DNA of 64,000 bases from GWE2-42-39 sp963662895 (GCA_963662895.1 OY759981.1:2728001-2792000), one strand, 5' to 3'; shown: positions 10,101 to 19,602, numbered from the stretch's first letter. Notes: generated by a model not told the origin, from the sequence alone. Made by a program: numbers and translations.

Positions 10101-10779
10101 CATCGGCATCCCCGGCATTGATAAAATGCACATCGTTGGTAGCAATCACCTTTATATTGTATTTTTCGGCCAGCTCAAGTATTTTTTCATTGACAATCAC
10201 CTGATGGTCGTAAACATCCTGCCTCATTTGTGGTATTTCGGATGGATGACGTTGCAGTTCAAGATAATAATCATCGCCAAAAACCCGTTTAAACCATTCA
10301 ATTGCCTTTTCAGCGTCCTGTAAATACCCCTTCATTATTTTCTGAGGGATCTCTCCCCCCAGGCATGCAGAAGAAACAATCAGCCCTTCGCTGTATTTCT
10401 CAAGAATTTCTTTATCGATACGGGGTTTATAGTAAAACCCTTCGATATTGGACAGGGATATCAGTTTGAGTAGGTTTTTGTACCCGGTCTCGTTTTTCGC
10501 CAGCAATATCAGGTGATCGCCTGCACGGTCTATTTTCGGGTCAGATTTTTCGAACCTTGAACGAACCGACACATAGGTCTCGCAGCCCAGAATTGGTTTG
10601 ATGCCTTCCTTCCGGCAAACATCGTAAAATTCTTTTATCCCGAACATGTTTCCATGGTCGGTGAGGGCAAGAGCAGTCATTCCGTCATTTTTTGCCTTGG
10701 TAACTAAACCACGGACACTGGCCGCGCCATCCAGGATTGAATATTGTGAGTGAACATGTAAATGCGTAAATGGAATCAT
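7135..10779 (-). CDS. dnaE: DNA polymerase III subunit alpha
   Basis: 1214 residues, typical for DnaE of Bacteroidota. The N-terminal PHP domain begins with FTHLHVHSQYSILDG. The polymerase core has GPGRGSAAGAVVSYCVGIT (about residue 390) and the catalytic MPDVDIDFDDDGR (about residue 440), both intact. The C-terminal third contains the helix-hairpin-helix and OB-fold regions (residues ~890-1090, e.g. LTFAGMVTEAREAFGKTGKP). It is the replicative polymerase. recX lies 99 bp upstream on the same strand. All motifs are complete, so this is a functional housekeeping copy. Confidence 0.98.
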   Translation of the reverse strand: MIPFTHLHVHSQYSILDGAASVRGLVTKAKNDGMTALALTDHGNMFGIKEFYDVCRKEGIKPILGCETYVSVRSRFEKSDPKIDRAGDHLILLAKNETGYKNLLKLISLSNIEGFYYKPRIDKEILEKYSEGLIVSSACLGGEIPQKIMKGYLQDAEKAIEWFKRVFGDDYYLELQRHPSEIPQMRQDVYDHQVIVNEKILELAEKYNIKVIATNDVHFINAGDADAHDLLICLNTGKDLDDPTRMRYTKQEWFKTTSEMNELFKDVPQALENTNEIAAKIEEYELNSDPIMPDFPIPEEFGTDEQYRTKYSEEALIKEFGKNAYERLGGYEKVARVKLEADYLEHLTYEGAQPRYGDPLPEEIKERIGFELNTIKTMGFPGYFLIVQDFINAARDMGVLVGPGRGSAAGAVVSYCVGITNIDPIRHDLLFERFLNPDRISMPDVDIDFDDDGRQMVLDWVTNKYGKDKVAHICTFGTMATKLAIRDVARVLKLPLPEADRLAKLVPEAPKMNFVKAYHDSPELKKEKSSNNELIRSTLNFAETLEGSVRQTGVHACGVLISRDPLTDHIPIMPTKEEELYTTQYDGRFVEGIGLLKMDFLGLKTLSIIKEALENIKHSNGIVLDIDKIPFDDNKTFELFSRGDTTGVFQFESPGMKKHLRALKPNRFEDLVAMNALYRPGPMEYIPSFINRKHGREKIEYDHPLMEPYLKDTYGITVYQEQVMLQSRALGGFTRGDSDTLRKAMGKKMKAMMDKLKVKFLDGCKANPEFIKGCEEAKKDPETLINKIWSDWEAFASYAFNKSHSVCYAYVAYQTGYLKAHYPGEFMAANMSRNLSNITEITKLMGESKRMHINVLGPDVNESFIKFTVNKAGDVRFGMAAVKGVGEGAVQDIIKAREKGGEFKDIYDFVERVNLQSVNKKNLEALAISGAFDSFRKYTRSQFFEIENDGDSTFIEKLIRYGNKIQQESNTAQQSLFGDAMSIGVVKKPEPPNVEEWASIILLEKEKSLIGIYLSSHPLDEFKLEISNFTSRGIGLSDLNNSIEKLKGKELTFAGMVTEAREAFGKTGKPYCTMTLTDYSDSYRMFFFGKDYVEFSKYCKPGLFLLVKGMVQNRFGSDQIEFKVNRIDLLQEVRKNLIKSITVHLPLKALTPGMTSDFEKLTAKNKGSVLLKFNIRDAETNISLQMFSRNTRIEINNEVIGFLEEHDNLAFKIN

Positions 10780-10878
10780 ATCGTATATCTTCTGAAATGA
10801 AAAGTAAAATTACGCAATTCGCTATGGAATTTCCCGGACTGTTGATAAAGATTGAAAAATAGGTTTTAATCAAGCAAA

Positions 10879-11343
10879 TCAATTCTCTTTGTCCATCGTC
10901 GCTAAAACATGAAAGACCAGATCGTTTTCAAAACCATGACTTTGGGCAAAACGAAGCAGTCTGGCTTTTTTGGCATACTGGTCTTTTGAAGAGGTCTTCC
11001 TGTTTTTTTCCTGAAGCAGCTTCTGAAGTGTTTCCCGGTAAGCAGCTTCATCAATTTGCTGCATGGCTTCAGAAATGGTTTCAGAAGAAATGTCTTTTTG
11101 CCTGAGCATATACGATATTTTTATCCGTCCCCATTTGTTGAAGCGGAATTTGTCTTTCACAAAAAAGGAAGCATAACGGGCATCGTCAATAAATTTTTCA
11201 GCAACCAGTTTCTTTATGACTTTTTCGGCAAGTTCATCACCGGCCCCCCAGCCTGACAGCTTTAACCGGATATCGGAACTGCATTTTTCTGCCTTGCTGC
11301 AAAGAGTTGCCGCTTTCGAGTAATATGTGGTAAAATCATCCAA
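10879..11343 (-). CDS. recX: Regulatory protein RecX
   Basis: 154 residues with the all-helical RecX repeats: an early CSSDIRLKLSGWG segment, then IKKLVAEKFIDDARYASFFV and KFRFNKWGRIKISYMLRQKD, the hallmark RecX sequence. RecX binds RecA filaments and limits their growth. No recA is nearby; in this window it stands between the RND efflux operon and dnaE, all on the minus strand but with a 68-bp gap to the efflux gene. Confidence 0.93.
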   Translation of the reverse strand: MDDFTTYYSKAATLCSKAEKCSSDIRLKLSGWGAGDELAEKVIKKLVAEKFIDDARYASFFVKDKFRFNKWGRIKISYMLRQKDISSETISEAMQQIDEAAYRETLQKLLQEKNRKTSSKDQYAKKARLLRFAQSHGFENDLVFHVLATMDKEN

Positions 11344-11411
11344 AACAGGCCTGTAAAGTTTCGTTAAAACTACGAATTATTTTACAGACCATGTTTCAAA
11401 ATGAAAGTGTA

Positions 11412-12797
11412 TTATATTCCTCCTCCCAAACTACGGTACAGATCGATAATAGCTGTTAACCGGGCAAGCTGGTCGTTTACATTGTTTAACCGGGCACTGA
11501 GTAAATTTTGTTCTGAAGTCAATACATCGGTATAGTTGGTTGACGAGCGGTATTTCATTAACTGCTTGGTATAATCGACTGATTTTTCAAGAAATGAAAT
11601 TTGTTTTGTCCGAAGTCCGATTTTGTCCGAAGCAATTTGGTAGGCATACAAAGCATTGGAAACTTCAATCCCGGCACTGATCACTGTTTTCTTAAATGTT
11701 GCCAGGTATTCTTCCTGTTGTGCCCTGGCCACTTCCAGCCGTTGGCGGTTTGCCCGTTGATTAAAAACCGGGCCTGTCAATCCGCCGACAATATTACTGA
11801 ACAACGAAGATGTATCGAAAAAGCCGGACATTGATGTATTGTTTAGTCCTCCTTCGGCAGTTATAGAAAGGCTGGGATAAAAATAAGCCCTGGCCACATT
11901 CGTCATTTCTGTATAATACCGTAATGCAAACTCAGCCTCCCGGACATCGGGGCGGTTCGCCAGCAACTGGGAAGGAATTCCGGGGTTCAGATTTTTGTCC
12001 ATTTCCTGAACGTCAAGCGATGTACGTTCGATGCTACCCGGAGCCCGGCCTAAAAGCAGGCTCATGCTGTTTTCTGTTTCCCTGATGGTTTGTTTTAATT
12101 CGGGAATGCTTACTTCTGCCGAATACCGGTTCGCTTCACTTTGTACCAGATCGGCCCCGGTCGCAGTGTTGTTTTCTTTCAGCAATTTCATCGATTTAAC
12201 ATCCTCTATATACGTTTGTACAGTCTGCTCCAGTATTTTCATCTGGGCATCATAAGCCAGCAAGGTATAATAATACGATGCCACATCAGCGACTAACTGG
12301 GTCTGAACAGCCCGTTTGTAAGCACCGCTTTCAAGCAACGCATTCATGGATGCCCGTTTCGAACTCCTCAGTTTTCCCCAGATGTCAAGCTCCCAACCGG
12401 CACTGGCCGATAAGTTGTATTGCTTTGAATAGTCGTCGAACCCGCCTTCACTGCGATACTTTGCATTGGCATCAAGCTCAAGAGTGGGTAATAATTCAGC
12501 TTTACTCTGCTTAAAATTTGCTTCAGCCTGTTTTATCCGGGCAACGGCAACCTGCAAGTCAAAATTGTGGTTGATGGCTTCACCAATCAGTGACTGCAAG
12601 GTTGGATCAGTAAAAAAATCATTCCATGGGATGGTAGCAATATTATTCACCGAGTCCTGTTCTTCCATATCGCGAAAGATACCGTCGGTGATGCCATCCG
12701 GACGGTGATAAACCTGGCGGATAGTATTACATGAACTCAGAAGTACCACTACCATCAAATACAGGGTTCTTTTTATTATTGAATTATATCTTAACAT
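11412..12797 (-). CDS. RND efflux outer membrane lipoprotein (OprM/TolC family)
   Basis: 461 residues. The N-terminus carries a lipoprotein signal ending in VVVLLSSC, so the protein should be lipidated. The body holds two outer-membrane efflux protein repeats with the motif SLSITAEGGL and the duplicated helical hairpins (ANFKQSKAELLPTLELDANA; QLLANRPDVREAEFALRY) typical of the NodT/OprM group. It is the third gene of an operon with the RND pump 17 bp upstream and the adaptor before it, together making a complete tripartite exporter. Confidence 0.94.
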   Translation of the reverse strand: MLRYNSIIKRTLYLMVVVLLSSCNTIRQVYHRPDGITDGIFRDMEEQDSVNNIATIPWNDFFTDPTLQSLIGEAINHNFDLQVAVARIKQAEANFKQSKAELLPTLELDANAKYRSEGGFDDYSKQYNLSASAGWELDIWGKLRSSKRASMNALLESGAYKRAVQTQLVADVASYYYTLLAYDAQMKILEQTVQTYIEDVKSMKLLKENNTATGADLVQSEANRYSAEVSIPELKQTIRETENSMSLLLGRAPGSIERTSLDVQEMDKNLNPGIPSQLLANRPDVREAEFALRYYTEMTNVARAYFYPSLSITAEGGLNNTSMSGFFDTSSLFSNIVGGLTGPVFNQRANRQRLEVARAQQEEYLATFKKTVISAGIEVSNALYAYQIASDKIGLRTKQISFLEKSVDYTKQLMKYRSSTNYTDVLTSEQNLLSARLNNVNDQLARLTAIIDLYRSLGGGI

Positions 12798-12814
12798 GCC
12801 TCGATTTTTTTTAA

Positions 12815-15800
12815 TTAAACAGAACGGGCTTCAACAATATCTCCGTCCTCCGGTTTCTCCTTTTTACTTATTTTCTCCTGTATTCCCTGGAAGATAATAA
12901 ACAATGCCGGTATAAACAGGATACTGATCAGTGTCCCGGCAATCATACCTCCAATGGCCGAAGCCCCGATTGCCCGGTTCCCGTTTGCCCCGGCCCCGGT
13001 TGAAAACAGCAATGGAGAAATCCCGAAAATAAAAGTCAGGGCAGTCATTAATATTGGGCGAAGCCTTACTTTAGCTGCATCAATAGCCGACTCAAGCAGC
13101 CCCATTCCCCTTCTGCGGCGGGCAATTGCAAATTCAACAATCAGGATAGCGTTCTTGGCTAATAAGCCAATCAACATGATCAAAGATATCTGCATGTATA
13201 TGTTGTTGTCTATCCCATAAAGTTCGGCAAACAGGAACGAACCACACAACCCGATAGGCAATGAGAAAATAACCGCCAATGGTAATAAATAGCTTTCGTA
13301 CTGGGCGCTCAGGAAGAAATAAACGAAGATCAGGCAGAGCATAAAGATATAAACAGCCTGAGAACCGCTTGTCGTTTCTTCCCGGGTGATCCCCGAAAAC
13401 TCGTAACCATATCCCTGGGGAAGTGTTTGTGTAGCTACTTCTTTTATGGCGGCAATAGCGTCGCTGGAAGTGTATCCTTTATTGGGCGAACCGTTCACTG
13501 ATATGGATGTAAACATATTGAACCTCGAAATATTTTCCGGCCCGTAAACCCGTTTCAAATTAATGAAACTACTGATTGGAGCCATGGCCCCATTACTGTT
13601 TTTTATATAAATTTTTTGCAGCCCCTTTATGTTGGCACGATAGAGCGTATCAGCCTGTACCATTACACGGTATTGTTTTCCGTAAAGATTAAAATTGGAA
13701 GCGTACAATCCTCCGTAGTAAGTTTGCATGGCCGATAGAACATCGTCAACGCCAACGCCGGCTTCTTTACATTTAGGTACATTTACCGACAATTGATACT
13801 GAGGGAACCTGGGACTAAAAGAAGTAGCTGCAAATTGTATTTCAGGCCTTTGATTAAGTTTATCCAAAAATTTTTGAGCCTGCTCATAAAATTCATTAAT
13901 GGTATGGCCGGCTCTGTCCTGCAATTGAAATTCAAAACCTCCGCTTAACCCAAATCCATGAACCGTGGGAGAAGGAATACACATAATCTCCGCTCCTTTA
14001 ATATCTGATGTTTTTTTGATTATTTCTGCAATTACATCTGTACTGCTATCATCAGGGCGGTCTTCCCAGTTTTTGAGTTCAACAATCACCATACTGTAGG
14101 AACTCCCGGAGCCGGCGATGAAATTGCGACCAACATTAGACATGGTATTATTAACGGCAGGAATTGTATGGATTGCACTATCAATTTTACTGGTAATTTC
14201 GTATGTTCTTTCCATGGTAGATGCAGGGGGTAAGCTAACACTTACAAAAATAGTTCCCATGTCTTCATCCGGGATAAAACCTTTAGGTGTAACATGCATC
14301 AGAAGGAAGAATGCGGCAGTAAAGGCAATTACAATAAGCGTAACCAACCCCTTGCGATTCAGAAAATATTTAACTGAATGAACATATTTCGCACTCAGTA
14401 TTTCATAAGAAGTATTAAACCCTGTTTTAAACCTTCCCCATAAATTCTTTTTTTCATCTTCTTCCTTGTGGGGTTTTAGAAAAATAGCCGATAATGCAGG
14501 ACTTAGCGTTAAGGCATTAACAGCAGAGATCAGTATCGCTATGGCAATAGTTATCCCAAATTGTTCGTAAAATACTCCGGAAGAACCGCCAATAAAGGTA
14601 ACCGGTAAGAATACCGCAACCATCACAAGGGTAATGGAAATAATCGCCCCGGCAATTTCGTTCATGGCATCGATTGATGCCCGCCGGGCAGACTTATATC
14701 CATGGTCAAGCTTGGCATGCACTGCCTCGACCACAACAATGGCATCATCGACCACTAACCCAATTGCCAGAACAAGCGCAAAAAGGGTAATCATATTGAT
14801 TGAATAGCCAAACAGGTTCAGAAAGAAAAAAGTACCGATAATCGCTACCGGAACAGATATAGCGGGGATTAAAGTTGCCCTGAAATTTTGGAGGAAAATG
14901 AAAATAACAATAAATACCAGGATAAATGCCTCAATGAGGGTTTCGACAACATTATGTATTGAGGCTGAAAGGAATTTGTTTACATCGACCAGGTAAGTGT
15001 AATGAATGCCAGAAGGAAAAGATTTAGCCATTTCTTTAATAATCTTTTTCGATTCATTAATGACTTCCCGGGCATTGGAGCCGGCTGTCTGGGTAATGGC
15101 AACCCCCACCGTTGGTTTTCCCGCGCTTTTACTGATGTTTGAATATGATCTGGCTCCCAGTTCGATACGGGCAATATCTTTTAAATACAAATTTTGTCCG
15201 TTCCCTTTTGACCTTATGATGATATTACCAAACTCTTCCGTTGATTTTAATTTACCGGTATATTTAATTACATACTGAAAGGACTGGTTGCTGTTTTCGC
15301 CAAATTTACCTACGGCAGCTTCGAGGTTCTGTTCTTTAAGAGCGGTGGTCACTTCATTGTTTGTAACGCCATAAGCCGCCATTATATCCGGTTTAAGCCA
15401 AATACGCATGGCAAAAGTTTTTGAGCCAAAAGCATCGGCCGAACCAACTCCACTAACTCTCTGAATCCGGGGAACAACATTTATCTGGGCATAGTTTTGC
15501 AAAAAGGTCTCGTCATAAGCGGGGTTGTCACTGTATAAAGCAAAAATTAATACATTACTGTTTTGCCGTTTCCTTACTGTTACCCCGGCTTGTGTAACTT
15601 CGGCCGGTAACTGGCTTGATGCCAGCGAAACCCGGTTCTGTACGTTGACTGCAGCCATGTCGGGGTCGGTGCCAACCTTAAAATAAACATTTATAGAACC
15701 ACTTCCGTTGTTGGTTGCCGTCGAGGTCATATAAGTCATGTCTTCCACCCCATTGATTTGTTCTTCAATGGGGACAATAACACTATTTAAAACGACATCG

Positions 15801-15961
15801 GCATCTGCTCCGGTATAATTGGCCGATACCCGGATCGTCGGAGGAGCAATATCCGGATATTGAGTGATTGGAAGACTAATCAATCCTAATATTCCCAGCG
15901 TGACAATAATAATAGATATGACCGTGCTAAATACAGGACGGTCTATAAAAAACTTCAGCAT
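12815..15961 (-). CDS. RND multidrug efflux pump, HAE1 (AcrB) family
   Basis: 1048 residues, the usual AcrB length, starting MLKFFIDRPVFSTVISIIIV. The TM4 proton-relay motif GLVVDDAIVVVEAV is present near residue 405, as are two large periplasmic loops and about 12 membrane segments. It exports drugs, detergents or lipids from the inner membrane or periplasm using proton motive force. The ATG lies 2 bp after the stop of the adaptor gene, so the two are translationally close. Substrate cannot be told from sequence. Confidence 0.96.
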   Translation of the reverse strand: MLKFFIDRPVFSTVISIIIVTLGILGLISLPITQYPDIAPPTIRVSANYTGADADVVLNSVIVPIEEQINGVEDMTYMTSTATNNGSGSINVYFKVGTDPDMAAVNVQNRVSLASSQLPAEVTQAGVTVRKRQNSNVLIFALYSDNPAYDETFLQNYAQINVVPRIQRVSGVGSADAFGSKTFAMRIWLKPDIMAAYGVTNNEVTTALKEQNLEAAVGKFGENSNQSFQYVIKYTGKLKSTEEFGNIIIRSKGNGQNLYLKDIARIELGARSYSNISKSAGKPTVGVAITQTAGSNAREVINESKKIIKEMAKSFPSGIHYTYLVDVNKFLSASIHNVVETLIEAFILVFIVIFIFLQNFRATLIPAISVPVAIIGTFFFLNLFGYSINMITLFALVLAIGLVVDDAIVVVEAVHAKLDHGYKSARRASIDAMNEIAGAIISITLVMVAVFLPVTFIGGSSGVFYEQFGITIAIAILISAVNALTLSPALSAIFLKPHKEEDEKKNLWGRFKTGFNTSYEILSAKYVHSVKYFLNRKGLVTLIVIAFTAAFFLLMHVTPKGFIPDEDMGTIFVSVSLPPASTMERTYEITSKIDSAIHTIPAVNNTMSNVGRNFIAGSGSSYSMVIVELKNWEDRPDDSSTDVIAEIIKKTSDIKGAEIMCIPSPTVHGFGLSGGFEFQLQDRAGHTINEFYEQAQKFLDKLNQRPEIQFAATSFSPRFPQYQLSVNVPKCKEAGVGVDDVLSAMQTYYGGLYASNFNLYGKQYRVMVQADTLYRANIKGLQKIYIKNSNGAMAPISSFINLKRVYGPENISRFNMFTSISVNGSPNKGYTSSDAIAAIKEVATQTLPQGYGYEFSGITREETTSGSQAVYIFMLCLIFVYFFLSAQYESYLLPLAVIFSLPIGLCGSFLFAELYGIDNNIYMQISLIMLIGLLAKNAILIVEFAIARRRRGMGLLESAIDAAKVRLRPILMTALTFIFGISPLLFSTGAGANGNRAIGASAIGGMIAGTLISILFIPALFIIFQGIQEKISKKEKPEDGDIVEARSV

Positions 15962-15963
15962 AA

Positions 15964-17154
15964 CTAATCTTTTTGGATTTCAGGGGATGATCCTTTTGCG
16001 GCTAACGTGATTGCATCTTTCATCCGGGGAACGATTTCATCTCCGTCCTTTAACGAGGTGAAACCTTCCAGAACTATTTTGTCCCTTTCTCTCAGCCCCT
16101 TATTTACAATATAATATTGTCCGTCGTTTGTTGGTATAACATCAATGGCAGTACTTTTTACTTTATTTACATTATCAACCACATAAACCAATTTTTTATT
16201 CAGCACTTCGGATGTTGAACTTTGCGGAATAAGCAATACAGAGTTATAGTTATGCAGTAACCTGACCGTAGCGCTGGCACCACTCCACAAAAGACCTTCC
16301 GAATTCGGGAAAACAGCTTTCATGCGAATAGCCCCGGTAGTTGTTTCAACCAAACTACTGGCCGTTTCGATCTTTCCGGGTTCGTTATACACAGAACCAT
16401 CGGATAAAATCAGTTGTGCATTTCCCAGGTTACTAAGTTTTTCCTGTAAATTCTTCCCGGGCAGTTCGCGGGAAAGCGACATTAAATCCCGTTCATTCAT
16501 CGAGAAATAAACATACATCACTGAATTTTCGGAAAGGGTGGTCAGTGCTTCAGAACTGCTGCTGCTTACCAATGCCCCTACCCGGTAAGGAATGTTTCCA
16601 ATAACCCCGTCGTACGGACTGTTTATATAGGTGTATCCCAGGTTGTTTTTTGCTTTGCCCAGACTCGCCTTTGCCTGAACCAAAGCTGCTTGTTTGGCCT
16701 GAATCTCCAATTCGTTTGATTCAAGTTCAAACCGGTTTATAATGTCATTTTCGACTAATGGTTTTACTTTTTCCAGCTCAAGTCTGGCCGAGCGCAAATC
16801 CGACTCCGCACTCTCGATACCGGCTTTTGTATCTTTTACTTCTTCTTCATATTCAGGATTTTTAATATGAAACAGTAGCTGTCCTTTTTTTACAGAAGCC
16901 CCTTCCTGTACATAAATTTTTTCGATATACCCTTCAATTTTAGGCCGAATCTCAATGACCTGCATTCCTTCGATATTGGCCGGGTAATCATCGTAAATTG
17001 TAACATCCCCGACCTCAACTTCCATTACAGGTAATTCCCGGGGTTGAGACATTTTGCGATCATTCTTGTTCCCCTGGCTACAGGAAATCAATACAATCAG
17101 GATAACCGCAGGAATTATTTTTCTGATAACCTTCATTGCTAGTTGTATTTTCAT
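15964..17154 (-). CDS. RND efflux membrane fusion protein (AcrA family), lipoprotein
   Basis: 396 residues; a signal ending VILIVLISC suggests a periplasmic lipoprotein. The biotinyl-lipoyl-like segments VIEIRPKIEGYIEKIYVQEG and YINSPYDGVIGNIPYRVGAL flank a coiled-coil hairpin (about residues 100-170). First gene of the adaptor-pump-outer-membrane-channel operon. The annotated start is the first ATG; an ATG six codons later (17136) is an equally possible start. A LytS/LytTR two-component pair is transcribed divergently from the other side of the 336-bp upstream gap and may regulate the operon (inference). Confidence 0.94.
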   Translation of the reverse strand: MKIQLAMKVIRKIIPAVILIVLISCSQGNKNDRKMSQPRELPVMEVEVGDVTIYDDYPANIEGMQVIEIRPKIEGYIEKIYVQEGASVKKGQLLFHIKNPEYEEEVKDTKAGIESAESDLRSARLELEKVKPLVENDIINRFELESNELEIQAKQAALVQAKASLGKAKNNLGYTYINSPYDGVIGNIPYRVGALVSSSSSEALTTLSENSVMYVYFSMNERDLMSLSRELPGKNLQEKLSNLGNAQLILSDGSVYNEPGKIETASSLVETTTGAIRMKAVFPNSEGLLWSGASATVRLLHNYNSVLLIPQSSTSEVLNKKLVYVVDNVNKVKSTAIDVIPTNDGQYYIVNKGLRERDKIVLEGFTSLKDGDEIVPRMKDAITLAAKGSSPEIQKD

Positions 17155-17490
17155 ATCTGTTTGTCAAATTAATTACTACACTTTTCATATTGTGATCCTT
17201 ACACGCATGCCTGCCGGCTGACAGAAAACGTTGCAAACGTTAATCATCCTCTTGTGTGAATGGTTTTGTTCTCATGGCCATCTTAATAGTCGGTTAATAT
17301 AAGGAGACAAATTTTAACAGATAAGAGGAAAAAAAGAAAATATATCAAGTAACGACTTTACATTTTCAATAATCATCCTTTTTCTTTCAATAATACTTTA
17401 GATTGAAAAAGATTGGATATTCATTGAAGTAGTTAAAATGTACTTTGAAAAAGTAAGTAAGGCAGCATTCAATATATTACTTTTGCAGGT
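17155..17490. promoter_or_regulatory. Divergent intergenic region between efflux operon and LytS-type kinase
   Basis: 336 bp, AT-rich, with no gene. It must contain the promoters of both the efflux operon and the kinase/regulator pair. Visible: an inverted repeat at 17227-17241 (AACGTT, 3-nt centre GCA, AACGTT), and a TACTTTTG box at 17478-17485 that would place the start of the kinase transcript almost at its ATG (17491). Neither is proven. Confidence 0.45.
17227..17241. promoter_or_regulatory. Small palindrome, candidate operator of the efflux operon
   Basis: AACGTT-GCA-AACGTT, perfect 6-bp arms, about 75 bp upstream of the adaptor gene start. The shape resembles operators of LacI-type or other dimeric regulators, but no such regulator gene is adjacent. 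Confidence 0.3.
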
Positions 17491-18513
17491 ATGGATCAAA
17501 AACAAAACAAACGCTTCCTGACAATTAAGCCCTATATGGTATGGGGAATATTGATCCTTTTTTATTTCACAGTAGGAATGCAAAGCTCGTTTCTCAAAGG
17601 GATTTACTTTTCAGTCTTGTTCACTTTCATTCAATTTGTTGTTTACACGGCCAACCAAAAGCTTTTAATCCCGTTGTTTTTTGAAACGAACAAACAAAAA
17701 TTTTATCTTTTCAATTTTGTTGGATTACTGATCTTTACTTTAATAACCACGCTTACTGATGTGTTTTTACTGTCCCGGTATTTTATTCCTTCACGACCTT
17801 CTTCTCTTATCTTTCCGTTTTTTTTACATACGATTTTAGGTCTTGTGGCATCGTGGATCAGTATTTCGCAATATCTTCTGGAAAAAGAGAAAAGAACCAA
17901 GATTGAAATCGAAGAATTAAAACGGGAAAAGGCAGAAAGTGAATTAAAATTCCTGAAAATGCAAATTAACCCGCACTTCCTGTTCAATGCCATGAATAAT
18001 ATCTACACCATGGCTTATACCGGCGACAGCTCTGCCCCCGAAAAAATTGCCATGCTCTCGGATATGTTACGGTATGTTTTATATGAATGCGAATCCGACT
18101 TTATCTCTTTGAGAAAAGAAATTGAATACATCAACAGTTATATCGAATTTCAGCAAATGAAAACCGAACGGGAACAAAACATCAGCTTTATTCATGACAA
18201 TTGCAGCGAAGATTACCTGATTGGTCCCATGCTTTTAATTCCGTTTATCGAAAACAGTTTTAAACACAGTAAAATAGAAAGAGATAAGTCGGCTTACGTC
18301 AGGATAGAATTAACGCAAACACAAAATAAATTTACTTTTAGGATTGTAAATAGTTACCCTGAGTTTGCATCAGCATCAAAAATATCAAAAGAGAAAGGGA
18401 TCGGAATTGAAAATGTCAGGAGCCGCCTTGAACTGTTATATGCGGGAAAATATAATCTCGAAGTCGAAAAAAAGAGTGGCGAACACAGCGTGTTTTTAGA
18501 ACTATACAAATAA
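17491..18513 (+). CDS. LytS/YehU-type sensor histidine kinase
   Basis: 340 residues. Four membrane segments fill the first ~130 residues, followed by a short coiled coil (EKRTKIEIEELKREKAESEL). The His_kinase domain has the phosphoacceptor motif LKMQINPHFLFNAMNNIY (His near residue 162), and the HATPase part shows the N-box IPFIENSFKH and a GIGIENVRSRL box. No separate sensor domain is seen, so the signal is probably membrane-borne. It lies 4 bp upstream of a LytTR response regulator, its obvious partner, and is divergent from the RND efflux operon. Confidence 0.93.
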   Translation: MDQKQNKRFLTIKPYMVWGILILFYFTVGMQSSFLKGIYFSVLFTFIQFVVYTANQKLLIPLFFETNKQKFYLFNFVGLLIFTLITTLTDVFLLSRYFIPSRPSSLIFPFFLHTILGLVASWISISQYLLEKEKRTKIEIEELKREKAESELKFLKMQINPHFLFNAMNNIYTMAYTGDSSAPEKIAMLSDMLRYVLYECESDFISLRKEIEYINSYIEFQQMKTEREQNISFIHDNCSEDYLIGPMLLIPFIENSFKHSKIERDKSAYVRIELTQTQNKFTFRIVNSYPEFASASKISKEKGIGIENVRSRLELLYAGKYNLEVEKKSGEHSVFLELYK

Positions 18514-18517
18514 ACCG

Positions 18518-19258
18518 ATGAAAGATAAATATAATTGCATTGTAATTGATGATGAGTTTCTGGCCCGGAAGCTGTTGCGCGAATATATTTCAAAAGTTCC
18601 GCAGTTGACTCTATCCGGTACTTTTGATGGTCCGGTTGAAGCAATCGACCTCATTGCGGAGGAAAATATTGATATTATTTTCACAGATATTGAGATGGCT
18701 GAACTGTCGGGCATCGACTTTATAAAAAACCTGTCGCCGGCATCGCGTCCGCTGATTATTTTTGTAACTGCCTACCCTCAATATGCCGTGCAGGGGTTCG
18801 AAGTCGATGCAATTGAATATTTACTTAAACCAGTTACTTTTCCCCGCTTTTTCAAGGCTGTCAACAAGGCAATAAATATACTGAACACAAGACAAAAAGC
18901 TGAAATTGCTGAAAATACGGAACTAACAACAAAGCCTTTAACAAACGCAAAAAACTACCTCATTGTAAAAACCGACCGTAAAATTGTGAAACTATTGTAC
19001 GACGAAATTTACTTCATTGAGGGGGCCATGGAATATGTCACGTTTCAAACAGAAGGAAAAAAAGTAATGGGTTTGTATTCGCTGAAAAAACTGGAGGAAG
19101 AACTTCCCCCTGACCGGTTCATGCGCATCCACAAATCGTATATTGCGGCACTCGATAAAATTGAAGAAATAGACGGGAACCAGGTGAAAATCGGGAACTG
19201 GAAAATTGTTGTCAGCAAAGCCATGAAACCAAAGCTCCTTCAGTATTTTGAAAAATAA
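18518..19258 (+). CDS. LytTR family response regulator
   Basis: 246 residues. The N-terminal receiver domain has the acidic pair in VIDDEF, the phosphorylated Asp57 in IIFTDIEMAE, and the conserved Lys in YLLKPV. The C-terminal LytTR DNA-binding domain (residues ~140-246) contains YFIEGAMEYVTF, SLKKLEEELPPDRFMRIHKSYI. Such regulators bind paired imperfect direct repeats upstream of targets. Co-transcribed with the LytS-like kinase; the divergent efflux operon is the likeliest nearby target, but this is inferred from position alone. Confidence 0.94.
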   Translation: MKDKYNCIVIDDEFLARKLLREYISKVPQLTLSGTFDGPVEAIDLIAEENIDIIFTDIEMAELSGIDFIKNLSPASRPLIIFVTAYPQYAVQGFEVDAIEYLLKPVTFPRFFKAVNKAINILNTRQKAEIAENTELTTKPLTNAKNYLIVKTDRKIVKLLYDEIYFIEGAMEYVTFQTEGKKVMGLYSLKKLEEELPPDRFMRIHKSYIAALDKIEEIDGNQVKIGNWKIVVSKAMKPKLLQYFEK

Positions 19259-19412
19259 GTTACCAGGCGATAGCCTCTGCCAAATGAATATGATTCATTT
19301 CAAAATGACATTCCCCGGTCTTGACTTTTCGGAATGGGATCAATGTTAAATCTATAAAAAATGCCGTACAAAGTAGCCGGAATTGAGAAAGGATATATAA
19401 TTTTGGCTTGTT

Positions 19413-19577
19413 TTCTTCAGGGCAGGGTGTAATTCCCTATCGGCGGTTAAAGTCCGCAACTCCTTTACAGGACTGATTTGGTGAAACTCCAATACCGACA
19501 GTTAAAGTCTGGATGGAAGAAGAAAACCTGATAGTCAGACATGTTTATGGGATGTTGACGTGTTTTGCCCTGAAGAA
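19413..19577 (+). ncRNA. FMN riboswitch (RFN element)
   Basis: The closing helix P1 is a perfect 12-bp pairing of 19413-19424 (TTCTTCAGGGCA) with 19566-19577. Inside are the conserved RFN blocks GGGTGTAATTCCCTATCGGCG, split over 19424-19445, AGTCCGCAACTCC, TGGTGAAACTCCAATACCGAC and AGTCTGGATGGAAGAAGA in the correct order. FMN binding is known to switch off downstream riboflavin genes. The element ends 25 nt before the ribB start, which fits control of ribB expression by FMN. Confidence 0.96.
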
Positions 19578-19602
19578 TGATTTTTAATAAAAACAGGGTA
19601 AA

